From: JAAYCT01 sp964499575
Lineage (GTDB): Bacteria > Bacillota > Clostridia > Saccharofermentanales > Saccharofermentanaceae
Assembly (NCBI GenBank): GCA_964499575.1
Contig: CAZCLK010000027.1
Location: forward strand, 1-19,413
Length of the DNA stretch: 19,413 nucleotides
Direction of reading: 5' to 3'
Positions 1-9,000 of the stretch are shown here, one piece after another (positions within the stretch are counted from its first letter, which is position 1; each line of letters starts with the position of its first letter). The notes beneath the pieces are model-generated. The model saw nothing but the letters and a program-made list of their open reading frames with translations, had not been told where the DNA came from and ran no database searches. The translations under genes and the position numbers were made by a program.

Positions 1-7
1 CGTTCTC

Positions 8-36
8 TTTCCATCTATTTGAAATATTGGTATGAT
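8..36 (+). promoter_or_regulatory. Putative promoter of the penicillin-binding protein gene
   Basis: TTTCCA (8-13) and TATGAT (31-36) are separated by 17 bases, and TGG directly precedes the -10 box, giving an extended -10 element. Transcription would start near 43 and leave a leader of about 107 bases before the ATG at 150. This is a consensus match by eye only. Confidence 0.4.
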
Positions 37-149
37 AAGCGTGGTTTTGTATGCGCGCAGGAGTGACCGCGATCGCGCGTCCTACTTTTCGAAAATCCGC
101 AAACAGAACGCCAATCCGACCCGACTTCTGATCATCGACGAGGAAACAG

Positions 150-2621
150 ATGAGAAAATCCGACGACAATCCGGCTTTACCGGTCGATAACGGGGAAACC
201 AAGAGAGTTCCGGTTGAAGAAATTCATAGTGCGATCCCGCATAATGCTCCGGTTCCCGATCCTATTTCGAAGGCGAATGCACCGATGAATCCGCAAGGAG
301 ATCCCCGCCGTTCGGCTTCGACGGCCGGAGCTCAAGTCCGCCAACGCTCCACCCGCCCCGTTTTGCCGGAACATTCGGCAATCGCGGATGAATTTCGAAC
401 CAGACTGCACGGCAAGCCGACCCGTGCCGGGCACCGAAGAACGTGGTACGGCGAAATGATCGGCGCGATATTGGGTATTTTGAAAATCGTTCTGGTGTTG
501 CTCCTGTGTGTTACCTTTGTCGTCGGCGGGTTCGGTGCAGGCATGCTGGTCGGTTATGTGACCACAACGACGCCCGTCGAAATAGCCGACGTCATTCAAT
601 CCGACAGCAAGAAAACCTCTTTCGTTTATGACATCAACGGGGCGCCGATTGCGCGTCTCACCGGAAGTGAAAATGTCGACCGCGTCGAAATTTCTTTCGT
701 CGAAATAAAGAACACGTACATCGACGAAGCGATTATCGCGATTGAGGACGAGCGCTTTATGGAGCACACGGGCATTGACGTCAAGAGGATCGCCAGTGCC
801 GTTCTCTCGGCGTTATTCAGCACCGGCTCGCCCTCACACGGCGGATCGACCATCACTCAACAGACCGTAAAACTCATCTCAGGACAGGATGAACGGTCCG
901 CTCAACGCAAAGTTCAGGAATGGTATCGGGCAATGTGGCTCGAAGAATCCTTCACGAAGGAAGAAATCCTCGACCTCTATATCAATTCGGCGCCGATGGG
1001 CAATAATTATATCGGTGTACAGGCCGCCGCCCAGAATTATTTCGGCAAGGATGCCAAAGAATTAACCCTTCCCGAATGCGCATTTCTGGCCGGCATTCCG
1101 AAAAGTCCTTCGTACTATAATCCGTTGCGTGAATCCGGAAAACGGAACGCCATGCGCAGAATGCGCATCGTCCTCGAAAAGATGCACGAGCTTCAAATGA
1201 TTACGGACGAGCAGTACAACAACGCGTTGAACACCGAGTTGGTTTTCAAGTCCAGACGTCAGACCACGGCAACAACCATCAACTCGTATTTCGTCGAGTA
1301 TGTCATCGCGCAGGTCATCTCCGATCTTCAGAAAGAGCGAAATATCAGCGACGCTATGGCCGAGAAGCTTGTCTTAAATCGCGGTTACCACATTTATACG
1401 ACCTTAGAGCCCGATATTCAGGCGGTGATGGACGAGGCGTTCATGAATCAGGACCTTTTTCAGAAAGACCCGGCAGCGCTCGAAGATCTTCCTGATAAAC
1501 CGCAGGGCTCGATGGTGATCATCAACGTTAAAACCGGAGCGATCGCCGGAATGTCAGGCGGTTACGGAGAAAAAGTGGGCAACATAACCTTTAACCGCGC
1601 GGTAAAAGGATATCGTGATCCGGGATCTTCCATCAAACCGTTGATTGACTATGCGCCGGCATTCCAGACCAAACTGATCACCGCGGCCACCATTTACGAT
1701 GATAAGAAGTCTTATTTGGATCCCGATAATCCGAATAATGTTTGGCCCAAAAATGCGGACGGCGTCTATAACGGCCCGATGACGATTCGAAAAGCAATCA
1801 CTGCGTCCAGAAACACGATCGCCGTTCAGGTATGGACGGATCTTTTTAAGCAAGACGAGAATATCGCGCTTTGGTACTTGAAGAGGGTCGGAATCGACCG
1901 CATGAACGAGAAATATCCGTCAACGGCGATCGGCAGTTTTCTGAACGGGGTCACTTCGCTCGAAATGGCCGCGGCTTACGCAACTTTTCCCAACAGCGGG
2001 ACGTATCGCGAACCGTTCGCCTACACGAAAGTCCTCGACGCAGCCGGAAACATCGTTCTGGAAAAGCATCCGACCTCCTGGTCCGTCTATTCTCCGGAAA
2101 CATCTTTCTTAATCTCGGACATTCTGAAGGGAGTAATTACCGGAGGAACCGCAAGCGGACATGTGCATACGATTTCCAATTCAGCCGGGGAATACATCGC
2201 CGTCGCAGGAAAGACGGGAACCACCGAGGTCGATACCAGCGACATTCGCGATAAATGGTTTTGCGGGTTTACGCCTTATTATTCGGCCGCGGTCTGGTAC
2301 GGCTTTGACAACGGTTTGCGTCAAACCGCCGTCCTGAGAGCCGATCGCAACAACGCAATGGAAATCTGGGACTATGTCATGCAAAAAATTCACCAGGATC
2401 TACCGCCCGCGGATTTTGTTCGACCCGAGACCGTTGTTTATCGGACGATCTGTACTTCATCGGGGAAACTGGCAAATCAATATTGTAAGGAAGCCGGCAC
2501 CGCCGTCACAGAATATTTTGTTACGGGCGATACTCTGACACCAACCGATACATGCACGTTCCATGTCGAACCGACGCCGACACCGGAACCTCCGACACCG
2601 CCGCCCGGGCCCCCCGGTTGA
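150..2621 (+). CDS. Class A penicillin-binding protein (bifunctional glycosyltransferase/transpeptidase)
   Basis: This 823-residue enzyme polymerises lipid II into glycan strands and cross-links the peptides, acting outside the membrane. A basic, Pro-rich cytoplasmic region of about 100 residues precedes one membrane segment (about 104-137). The GT51 domain follows, with EDERF (catalytic Glu199), GGSTITQQ (231-238) and the stretch from RKVQEW to NYFGK. The transpeptidase domain has SSIK (nucleophile Ser493), SRN (553-555) and KTG (688-690), so all three catalytic motifs are intact. The tail ends in a Pro/Thr-rich run after a small Cys-containing segment (about 767-802). The start at 150 has GAGGA five bases upstream, and an in-frame TGA lies shortly before it. 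It stands alone on the plus strand and converges on proB with only 20 bases between the stops. Family assignment is firm; the exact paralogue (ponA/pbp1A-like) is not. Confidence 0.95.
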   Translation: MRKSDDNPALPVDNGETKRVPVEEIHSAIPHNAPVPDPISKANAPMNPQGDPRRSASTAGAQVRQRSTRPVLPEHSAIADEFRTRLHGKPTRAGHRRTWYGEMIGAILGILKIVLVLLLCVTFVVGGFGAGMLVGYVTTTTPVEIADVIQSDSKKTSFVYDINGAPIARLTGSENVDRVEISFVEIKNTYIDEAIIAIEDERFMEHTGIDVKRIASAVLSALFSTGSPSHGGSTITQQTVKLISGQDERSAQRKVQEWYRAMWLEESFTKEEILDLYINSAPMGNNYIGVQAAAQNYFGKDAKELTLPECAFLAGIPKSPSYYNPLRESGKRNAMRRMRIVLEKMHELQMITDEQYNNALNTELVFKSRRQTTATTINSYFVEYVIAQVISDLQKERNISDAMAEKLVLNRGYHIYTTLEPDIQAVMDEAFMNQDLFQKDPAALEDLPDKPQGSMVIINVKTGAIAGMSGGYGEKVGNITFNRAVKGYRDPGSSIKPLIDYAPAFQTKLITAATIYDDKKSYLDPDNPNNVWPKNADGVYNGPMTIRKAITASRNTIAVQVWTDLFKQDENIALWYLKRVGIDRMNEKYPSTAIGSFLNGVTSLEMAAAYATFPNSGTYREPFAYTKVLDAAGNIVLEKHPTSWSVYSPETSFLISDILKGVITGGTASGHVHTISNSAGEYIAVAGKTGTTEVDTSDIRDKWFCGFTPYYSAAVWYGFDNGLRQTAVLRADRNNAMEIWDYVMQKIHQDLPPADFVRPETVVYRTICTSSGKLANQYCKEAGTAVTEYFVTGDTLTPTDTCTFHVEPTPTPEPPTPPPGPPG

Positions 2622-2641
2622 CGGAAGGCTTGAAACCTTGA

Positions 2642-3505
2642 TTATTTACCGTTCGAAAACTGTTCCGACGAGATATCGACCGTGCACGAAGGATCAAAAA
2701 AAGTTCCGATGTCCGCGCCTTCGAGGATATCTTCCAGAATCTGCGATTGAGAACCCTCGGCGATCACTCCGGCGATGCCCTGAGAAACGACAAGAGACAT
2801 TGCCTTGATCTTTGTGTACATCCCGCCTGTCGCAAGCTTACTGCCGATGCCTCCGGCACGCTCAAGCATGTTCCGGTCAATACGGCAAACCACCGGAATC
2901 CGGTGAGCACCCGAATTGCCCTTGGGGTCACTGTCGTACAGTCCGTCAATATCGGACAGGATAATCAGAAGATCCGCATGCATCAGGCAGGCAACGTGGG
3001 CCGACAACGTATCGTTATCACCGAACGTTCCGTTATAGAGGATCTCGTTGGTGGAAACCGTGTCGTTCTCGTTGACAACCGGCAGAATACCCTTCTCCAG
3101 AAGAGCTTCCATCGTATTGGATATGTTCGTTCGGGTGTGCGTTTCCTCCAGGTCATCCTTGGTGAGAAGAATCTGACCGACCACATGGCTGTACTCGGCA
3201 AAACAGCGACTGTATACATTCATCAGTTCGCACTGCCCGACCGCCGCGACAGCTTGTTTGTCCCGCATTTCCGTCGGTTTTCTGTCGAGATCCAGGCAAC
3301 CGACACCGACGCCGATCGCGCCGGAAGTCACCAATATAACTTGTTTGCCCCCGTTCATCAGGTTCGATATCGCGCGAGCCAACCGGTCGATATTTCGAAG
3401 ATTCATCCGGCCGTTATCAAAGGTAATCGTCGAGGTGCCAACCTTGATCACGATCCTTTTCGCGCCGGCCATAACGCATCTTCTGCCGTTCAGATTCTCT
3501 GTCAT
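2642..3505 (-). CDS. proB: Glutamate 5-kinase, short form without PUA domain
   Basis: It phosphorylates L-glutamate with ATP to gamma-glutamyl phosphate, the first step of proline synthesis, in the cytoplasm. The amino-acid-kinase fold is complete: KVGTST (21-26), SGAIGVG (61-67), NENDTV (145-150), FGDNDTLSAHVA (161-172), SDIDGLYDSDP (184-194) and GGMYTKIKAM (227-236). It ends at residue 287, where longer ProB proteins continue into a PUA domain; short forms are common in Firmicutes. I chose the ATG at 3505 because GGAGG lies upstream, though 15 bases away. An ATG at 3472 (MAGAKRIVIKVG) fits the family start equally well but has only a weak ribosome binding site; the ATG at 3544 is too early. 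The partner proA is not in the window. Confidence 0.93.
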   Translation of the reverse strand: MTENLNGRRCVMAGAKRIVIKVGTSTITFDNGRMNLRNIDRLARAISNLMNGGKQVILVTSGAIGVGVGCLDLDRKPTEMRDKQAVAAVGQCELMNVYSRCFAEYSHVVGQILLTKDDLEETHTRTNISNTMEALLEKGILPVVNENDTVSTNEILYNGTFGDNDTLSAHVACLMHADLLIILSDIDGLYDSDPKGNSGAHRIPVVCRIDRNMLERAGGIGSKLATGGMYTKIKAMSLVVSQGIAGVIAEGSQSQILEDILEGADIGTFFDPSCTVDISSEQFSNGK

Positions 3506-3547
3506 ATCTAAAGATCCCGCCCTCCGGTCATTCTGGAAACACAAAAT

Positions 3548-3576
3548 AGAATAAGCCTAGTATCGGAAAAAAGCAA
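3548..3576 (-). promoter_or_regulatory. Possible proB promoter
   Basis: On the minus strand TTGCTT (3571-3576) and TATTCT (3548-3553) are 17 bases apart, upstream of proB and just downstream of the terminator at 3583-3627. Both boxes are imperfect, so this is tentative. Confidence 0.3.
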
Positions 3577-3582
3577 CATCTT

Positions 3583-3627
3583 TGTAATAAAACCAAAAAT
3601 CCGCCCCCGAAATGTTTCGGGGGCGGA
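3583..3627 (-). terminator. Rho-independent terminator of the surface-protein gene pair
   Basis: A perfect 13-bp inverted repeat (arms 3600-3612 and 3615-3627, TCCGCCCCCGAAA and its complement) is followed on the minus strand by TTTTTGGTTTTATTAC. It lies 69 bases after the stop of the gene at 3697 and separates that unit from proB. Confidence 0.9.
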
Positions 3628-3696
3628 CTCCTGCTCGTCCGGTTTATATTCGTCCGACCATACGGACATTTTCAGAGAAGTTTTCTTGCATCCGAA

Positions 3697-4608
3697 TCAA
3701 TCGATTCGGCTACAGATGTCTGCCGGTATCGTTGATCCCTCATGATACAACACAAATTGGTCATCGGATACGGTGAAGTCGTAGTGAGAATCATCATCCC
3801 AGTCAAAACTTCCTTCTCCGGAGAAAAAGTTGTATTCGTATTCAACGGTTCTTTGCAGATCATCGCCTTTAAAAAGCATAACATAACCGTTATCCAAAAA
3901 CTGATAAAGCCAATCGGATGCTTCACTATCCCACTGTCCGACGACCGGTGTCCCTACGATATACATAGTAGGAAATGTTTGAAATGATAATTCAAATGAC
4001 GGGAAAGTCCCCGGCGTTGTTTCGGTCGGAGCTGCCGTTGTCGTGGTGGTCGGTGGCTCAGCCGTGGTGGTTGCGGCAGTCTCCGGAACGGTGGTAGCGG
4101 CCGCGGTAGTGGCGGCGGCAGTCGTCTCGGGAACCGTAGTAGCAGCGGCGGTGGTTTCTGTCGTTATGACGGCCGGCGTCGTCCCGGGCATCGTCGTCAT
4201 CTCGATTTCTTCACTGCTTTCCTGCGGAGGGACGGTTATACGGATCACATTGATTTTACCTCTGGTCAAGATGCCCGCGTTGCCGAGGATCACTTTGTTT
4301 TTCTCAAAGGTGAAATCCATCGTCGCGCCCTCCATCGTAATGATCCCTTTACGCGTCGCTTTGTCGTAGACGTATTGTCCGATATAGTCGCCGTACGGCG
4401 TGCCGATGATCATTTTGTTATCTCCGTAAAAAGTGTATTGAACCACTTCATCCTCGTCATGCCAGTCATCGACCAAGGATCCTGTTCGGAAGAAAACAAA
4501 GTAAATAACTAATGCGGCTGCGATAATCAATACTGCTCCGCCTGAAATGATCCCAGTCAGAGCGGCCGGAGAGAGTTTCTTTTTAGGAACGGTAAAATCC
4601 TCTTCCAT
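3697..4608 (-). CDS. Membrane-anchored two-domain extracellular protein, paralogue 2
   Basis: I do not recognise a named family for this 303-residue protein. A short acidic/basic N-terminus (KKK at 9-11) leads into one membrane segment (about 18-40), so the remainder should lie outside the cell. Domain 1 (about 44-127) and domain 2 (about 218-292) share a pattern of W, aromatic-F/G turns, a Y-x-Y strand and an F-x-V or F-x-K strand. This resembles small lipocalin-like beta domains of clostridial surface proteins (DUF5640-like is my guess). A Thr/Ala/Pro/Glu linker (about 137-200) with repeated ATTVPET units joins them. There is no sortase motif. The ATG at 4608 has GGAGG seven bases upstream; an ATG at 4638 is unlikely. 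Residues 1-179 equal those of the neighbour at 4923-5849 except residue 6 (Thr here, Ala there), whereas domain 2 is strongly diverged. Its function is unknown. Confidence 0.82.
   Translation of the reverse strand: MEEDFTVPKKKLSPAALTGIISGGAVLIIAAALVIYFVFFRTGSLVDDWHDEDEVVQYTFYGDNKMIIGTPYGDYIGQYVYDKATRKGIITMEGATMDFTFEKNKVILGNAGILTRGKINVIRITVPPQESSEEIEMTTMPGTTPAVITTETTAAATTVPETTAAATTAAATTVPETAATTTAEPPTTTTTAAPTETTPGTFPSFELSFQTFPTMYIVGTPVVGQWDSEASDWLYQFLDNGYVMLFKGDDLQRTVEYEYNFFSGEGSFDWDDDSHYDFTVSDDQFVLYHEGSTIPADICSRID
4073..4584. repeat. 512-bp identical direct repeat, copy 1
   Basis: Read base by base, this stretch matches 5314-5825 with no difference I could find. It covers codons from about residue 9 to 179 of the surface protein: membrane segment, domain 1 and most of the linker. 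The first mismatches outside are at 4585 and 4593 on one side and 4072 on the other. The Thr/Ala linker part (about 4073-4190) also contains short internal repeats. Confidence 0.9.
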
Positions 4609-4650
4609 AACACTTCCTCCAATAAATAGCTTACGCATTTGGCAATATAT

Positions 4651-4679
4651 ATTGTATCACTTTTTATGTATGGTGTAAT
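4651..4679 (-). promoter_or_regulatory. Putative promoter of surface-protein paralogue 2
   Basis: On the minus strand ATTACA (4674-4679), a 17-base spacer and TACAAT (4651-4656) are present, with TGA before the -10 box (extended -10). The same arrangement is conserved at 5892-5920 in front of the other paralogue although the surrounding DNA differs by about 10 percent, which supports it. Confidence 0.55.
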
Positions 4680-4703
4680 ATATTTTACTTTTTCGACTTC
4701 CCT

Positions 4704-4772
4704 TTTCGCGGTCGCGAGAACTGCCGTCATGGTGGTGATATACGGGATCTTGTTCTTGATGGCAATCTTTCT
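4704..4772 (-). pseudogene. Stranded fragment of the carB 3' end
   Basis: About 69 bases match the inside of the carB 3' end (roughly 6101-6169) with only a few mismatches. On the minus strand they read RKIAIKNKIPYITTMTAVLA, against RKIAIKNKIPYITTMTAALA in CarB's C-terminal allosteric domain. No other part of carB is recognisable here. The left end fuses directly to the surface-gene upstream region at a shared CCTTTTCGCGGTC-like sequence. It is a non-functional relic of a duplication that began inside carB. Confidence 0.88.
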
Positions 4773-4922
4773 GTATGTAATGTTGATTATGCCGTCTGTC
4801 ATGATCCGAAAAAACCGAACCCTTTCGTCCCGACAACACAGGGATGAATGGGTCCGGGATCTTTGCACAGACTCATGCGGGTGGACAGCCAAAGATTCTT
4901 GACTGCGGCACCGATAACCGAA
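4773..4922. other. Intergenic stretch with no recognisable gene
   Basis: These 150 bases separate the carB relic from the stop of surface-protein paralogue 1. I see no convincing ORF, no terminator hairpin with a T tract and no similarity to carB or to the rest of the window. Transcription from paralogue 1 may therefore read into paralogue 2. Confidence 0.5.
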
Positions 4923-5849
4923 TCAGCTGCCTCGCGTGAACTGATGCTCTGTTGACGCTGTAATATTTCTGAGAATCATATCATCACCCGATACCTGAAA
5001 TTCAAAATCCGTAGTATACAAAGACATCGTCCCATAGCCGGTAAAAAAATTGTATTCATACTCAACAGTACCGTAAAACTCATTTCCCTCGGATATTTCA
5101 CATGTTCCGTCGTCTGAAAAAATAAGCAACCACTCGCCCGGTGCCGGATCTACCCAGTGGCCAACGATTGGTGTTCCGAAAACATAAGTCATGGTCGCGA
5201 AAGGCATAGTGCCAAAAGTAAAGGTAGGCATCGATACCGTTGCGGTCGGCACCTCTACTGTAGTCGTGACGGCGGGAGTGGTTTCAGCCGCGGTAGTCGC
5301 TTCCGAGGTCACCGCGGCAGTCTCCGGAACGGTGGTAGCGGCCGCGGTAGTGGCGGCGGCAGTCGTCTCGGGAACCGTAGTAGCAGCGGCGGTGGTTTCT
5401 GTCGTTATGACGGCCGGCGTCGTCCCGGGCATCGTCGTCATCTCGATTTCTTCACTGCTTTCCTGCGGAGGGACGGTTATACGGATCACATTGATTTTAC
5501 CTCTGGTCAAGATGCCCGCGTTGCCGAGGATCACTTTGTTTTTCTCAAAGGTGAAATCCATCGTCGCGCCCTCCATCGTAATGATCCCTTTACGCGTCGC
5601 TTTGTCGTAGACGTATTGTCCGATATAGTCGCCGTACGGCGTGCCGATGATCATTTTGTTATCTCCGTAAAAAGTGTATTGAACCACTTCATCCTCGTCA
5701 TGCCAGTCATCGACCAAGGATCCTGTTCGGAAGAAAACAAAGTAAATAACTAATGCGGCTGCGATAATCAATACTGCTCCGCCTGAAATGATCCCAGTCA
5801 GAGCGGCCGGAGAGAGTTTCTTTTTTGGAACGGCAAAATCCTCTTCCAT
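4923..5849 (-). CDS. Membrane-anchored two-domain extracellular protein, paralogue 1
   Basis: A 308-residue protein with the same plan as the gene at 3697-4608: cytoplasmic KKK, one membrane segment (about 18-40), a lipocalin-like beta domain (about 44-127), a Thr/Ala/Pro linker (about 137-215, longer here than in the other copy) and a second beta domain (about 225-300). The first 179 residues differ from the paralogue only at position 6. The second domain keeps GTPIVGHW and TVEYEYNFFTG, against GTPVVGQW and TVEYEYNFFSG, but most surface positions differ. The ATG at 5849 has GGAGG seven bases upstream. It lies directly after carB's terminator and carries its own promoter. Export through the single N-terminal segment and a role at the cell surface are inferred; no activity can be assigned. 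No terminator follows it. Confidence 0.82.
   Translation of the reverse strand: MEEDFAVPKKKLSPAALTGIISGGAVLIIAAALVIYFVFFRTGSLVDDWHDEDEVVQYTFYGDNKMIIGTPYGDYIGQYVYDKATRKGIITMEGATMDFTFEKNKVILGNAGILTRGKINVIRITVPPQESSEEIEMTTMPGTTPAVITTETTAAATTVPETTAAATTAAATTVPETAAVTSEATTAAETTPAVTTTVEVPTATVSMPTFTFGTMPFATMTYVFGTPIVGHWVDPAPGEWLLIFSDDGTCEISEGNEFYGTVEYEYNFFTGYGTMSLYTTDFEFQVSGDDMILRNITASTEHQFTRGS
5314..5825. repeat. 512-bp identical direct repeat, copy 2
   Basis: Partner of 4073-4584 at a constant offset of 1241 bases. Beyond its right end the upstream regions (5850-5953 against 4609-4712) are still alignable but differ at about nine of some 96 positions. Beyond its left end the coding sequences are strongly diverged. 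Confidence 0.9.
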
Positions 5850-5891
5850 AACACTGCCTCCAATAAAAAACTTGCGCAATTGGTAATATAT

Positions 5892-5920
5892 ATTGTATCA
5901 CTTTTTATGCATTGTGTAAT
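5892..5920 (-). promoter_or_regulatory. Putative promoter of surface-protein paralogue 1
   Basis: ATTACA (5915-5920), 17 bases, TACAAT (5892-5897) on the minus strand, with TGA preceding the -10 box. It is the counterpart of the promoter at 4651-4679. Confidence 0.55.
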
Positions 5921-5968
5921 ATATTTTACTTTTTCGACTTCCCTTTCGCGGTCTCAAGCATATTGCGT

Positions 5969-5999
5969 AAAAAAACGGCGGGGTTTCCCGCCGCCGTTT
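5969..5999 (-). terminator. Rho-independent terminator of carB
   Basis: On the minus strand AAACGGCG, a two-base bulge, GGG-AAA-CCC and CGCCGTTT form a GC-rich hairpin followed by a run of T. It begins about 22 bases after the carB stop. The corresponding stretch is missing from the duplicated copy near 4705. Confidence 0.85.
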
Positions 6000-6021
6000 A
6001 TGATCAATACCCATATCCGAC

Positions 6022-9000
6022 TTACTTGATACCCGCGTGGTACTCCTGAAGCGATTTGACCGCCGATTCCGCGTACCCGTTCTCGATGAACGCGCGGATT
6101 CCTTTCGCGCTCGCGAGAGCCGCCGTCATGGTGGTGATATACGGGATCTTGTTCTTGATGGCAATCTTTCGGATATACGAATCATCAAATTCGCTCATCT
6201 TGGAACGCGGCGTATTGATGATCAGTTGGATCTCCCGATTCGCGATCGCATCCGCGATATTCGGGCGCCCCTCAAAGAGCTTCTTGATCTCCTCGGCCTC
6301 CACGCCGTTTTCGCGCAGGAATACGCAGGTCCCGTGCGTCGCCCTGATCGAAAAGCCGATTGCCTTCAATTCGCGCGCCGCCTTAAGGCCGGCCTCCTTG
6401 TCTTTGTCGTTCAGGCTGATCAGGACACAGCCGGAAGAAGGAAGCGGAGACTGTGTGGCTTCCTGGGCTTTATAATACGCGAGCTCATAGGAGTTATCCA
6501 ATCCCAGCACCTCGCCGGTCGAACGCATCTCCGGACCGAGCAGCGGATCGACCTCCGGGAACATATTGAACGGCAGGACGGCCTCCTTAACCCCAAAGTG
6601 CGGAATGTGGCGGTGCACGAGTTGACTCATATCGTATTTTCTGCCTTCGCTCACGGCCATGACAATCTCCGTGGCTACTCTGGCCATGGCGATATTACAG
6701 ACCTTGGACACGAGAGGAACCGTACGTGACGCGCGTGGATTGGCTTCAAGCACATAAACGACACCGTCCGCGATCGCGTATTGCATATTCATGAGACCGA
6801 CGACCTTCATTTCACTCGCGATCCGTCGCGTATAATCGGCGATCGTCTCCACAAGTGCCGGCGGGATACTGACCGGCGGAATCACACATGCGGAATCTCC
6901 CGAATGAACACCCGCATATTCGATATGCTCCATCACAGTCGGAACAAAGGCGTCCGTCCCGTCCGCGATTGCGTCCGCCTCGGCCTCGGTCGCGTTATTG
7001 AGGAACCGGTCGACCAGGATCGGGCGCTCCGGTGTCACTCCGACAGCCGCCCCCATGTATTTGATGAGCATTTCCTCATCGCGGACAATCTCCATGCCGC
7101 GACCCCCGAGAACATAAGAAGGCCGGACCATCAGGGGATATCCAATGCGATTCGCAATTTCAACGGCTTCCGTCGTATTGACCGCCATACCGGATTCGGG
7201 CATCGGAATATCAAGGCGCTCCATCATCTTACGGAACTGATCGCGATCCTCGGCAAAATCAATCGTCTGTTGTGACGTCCCTAAAATCCGGACGCCGGCC
7301 TGTTCCAACTCCGCCGCGATATTCAGGGGCGTCTGACCGCCGAACTGCACGATCACGCCCAAAGGCTTTTCCTTTTGATAAATGCTCAGGACATCCTCGA
7401 CGGTCAACGGCTCGAAATAGAGTTTGTCTGAAGTGTCGTAGTCCGTGGACACCGTCTCGGGGTTACAGTTCACGATGACGGTCTCATAGCCCATGTCGCG
7501 CAGTGCAAAAGCGGCGTGGACGCAACAGTAGTCAAATTCAATGCCCTGGCCGATCCGGTTCGGCCCGCCGCCCAGAATCATGACCTTCGGCTTATCGCTC
7601 GCCGTCGTATGATCGGGCGCGTTGTAGGTCGAATAATAATATGCCGCGTTCTCCACTCCGCTGACCGGAACGGCCTCCCATGCCTCGACGACGCCCAGAG
7701 CGGTTCTCTGCTCACGGATCTGCTTTTCGCTTGTTCCGAGAAGAAGCGAAAGATAACGATCGGAAAAACCGTCCTTCTTTGCGCGGACGAGCAGTTCGTC
7801 CGGAAGGACTTTCCCCTTATATCCGAGGATTTCTTCCTCCAGCATGACCAATTCTTTCATCTGCTCGATGAAATAGGTCTTGATATGTGTAAGCTCGAAA
7901 AGTTTCTCGACATCCGCGCCCTTTCGAAGCGCCTCATAAAGAATAAACTGACGCTCGCTGGTCGGTTCAATCATCATCGCCATCAGTTCTTCGAGTGATT
8001 TTCGATTAAAATCCTTGGCAAAGCCCAAGCCGTACCGACCGATCTCCAAAGACCGTATCGCCTTCTGGAGAGCCTCCTTATAGTTTTTTCCGATGCTCAT
8101 GACCTCGCCGACCGCGCGCATCTGCGTGCCGAGCTTATCAATCGAACCGGGGAATTTCTCGAATGCCCATCGGGCGAACTTGACGACGACATAGTCACCG
8201 TATGGTGTGTATTTGTCGAGCGTGCCTTCGCGCCAGTACGGAATCTCATCCAGAGTCAATCCTGCCGCGAGCATCGCGGAAATAAGGGCGATCGGAAAAC
8301 CGGTCGCTTTGGATGCCAGGGCTGAGGAACGGGACGTTCTCGGGTTGATCTCAATGATGACAACGCGTCCGGTCTTCGGATCATGTGCGAATTGAACGTT
8401 CGTGCCGCCGATCACTTCGATCGCCTCGACCACACGATAAGAGTATTCCTGAAGGCGTGCCTGGAGTTCGGGACTTATCGTCAGCATCGGCGCGGAGCAA
8501 AATGAGTCGCCCGTATGAACGCCGACTGCATCGATATTTTCAATGAAGCAAACGGTGATCATTTGGTTCTTGCTGTCGCGGACAACCTCGAGTTCCAGTT
8601 CTTCCCACCCGAGCACGGATTCCTCGACCAGGATCTGGCCAACCATGCTGGCCGCAATTCCGCGGTTTGCAATGACATTGAGTTCCTCGAGATTATAAAC
8701 GAGGCCGCCGCCGGTTCCGCCCATCGTGTACGCCGGGCGGATGACGACCGGATATCCGAGTTCCGAAGCGATCGTCTCCGCTTCCTCAACACTGTATGCC
8801 GCCTTACTCCGGGGCATTTCGATGCCCAGACGATTCATGGTCTCTTTAAAAGCGATCCGGTCTTCGCCCCGCTCAATCGCGTCGATCTGAACACCGATCA
8901 CGCGGACACCGTATTTTTCGAAAACGCCCGTCTTACTGAGCTCCGAACAGAGATTCAGCGCGGTTTGTCCGCCGAGATTCGGCAGTACGGCATCCGGGCG

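Noticed and set aside
32..190. Small plus-strand ORF of 52 codons overlapping the start of the penicillin-binding protein gene
   Set aside because: It has no ribosome binding site, its ATG lies inside the likely -10 box, and it overlaps the real gene by 41 bases in another frame.
2611..2645. Possible bidirectional terminator between the penicillin-binding protein gene and proB
   Set aside because: Only 4-5 bp stems (CCGGG/CCCGG, AAGG/CCTT) without a proper T tract.
4557..4892. Minus-strand ORF of 111 codons between the surface-protein genes
   Set aside because: It contains the carB relic, then runs out of frame into the next gene's promoter and start. It is debris, not a gene.
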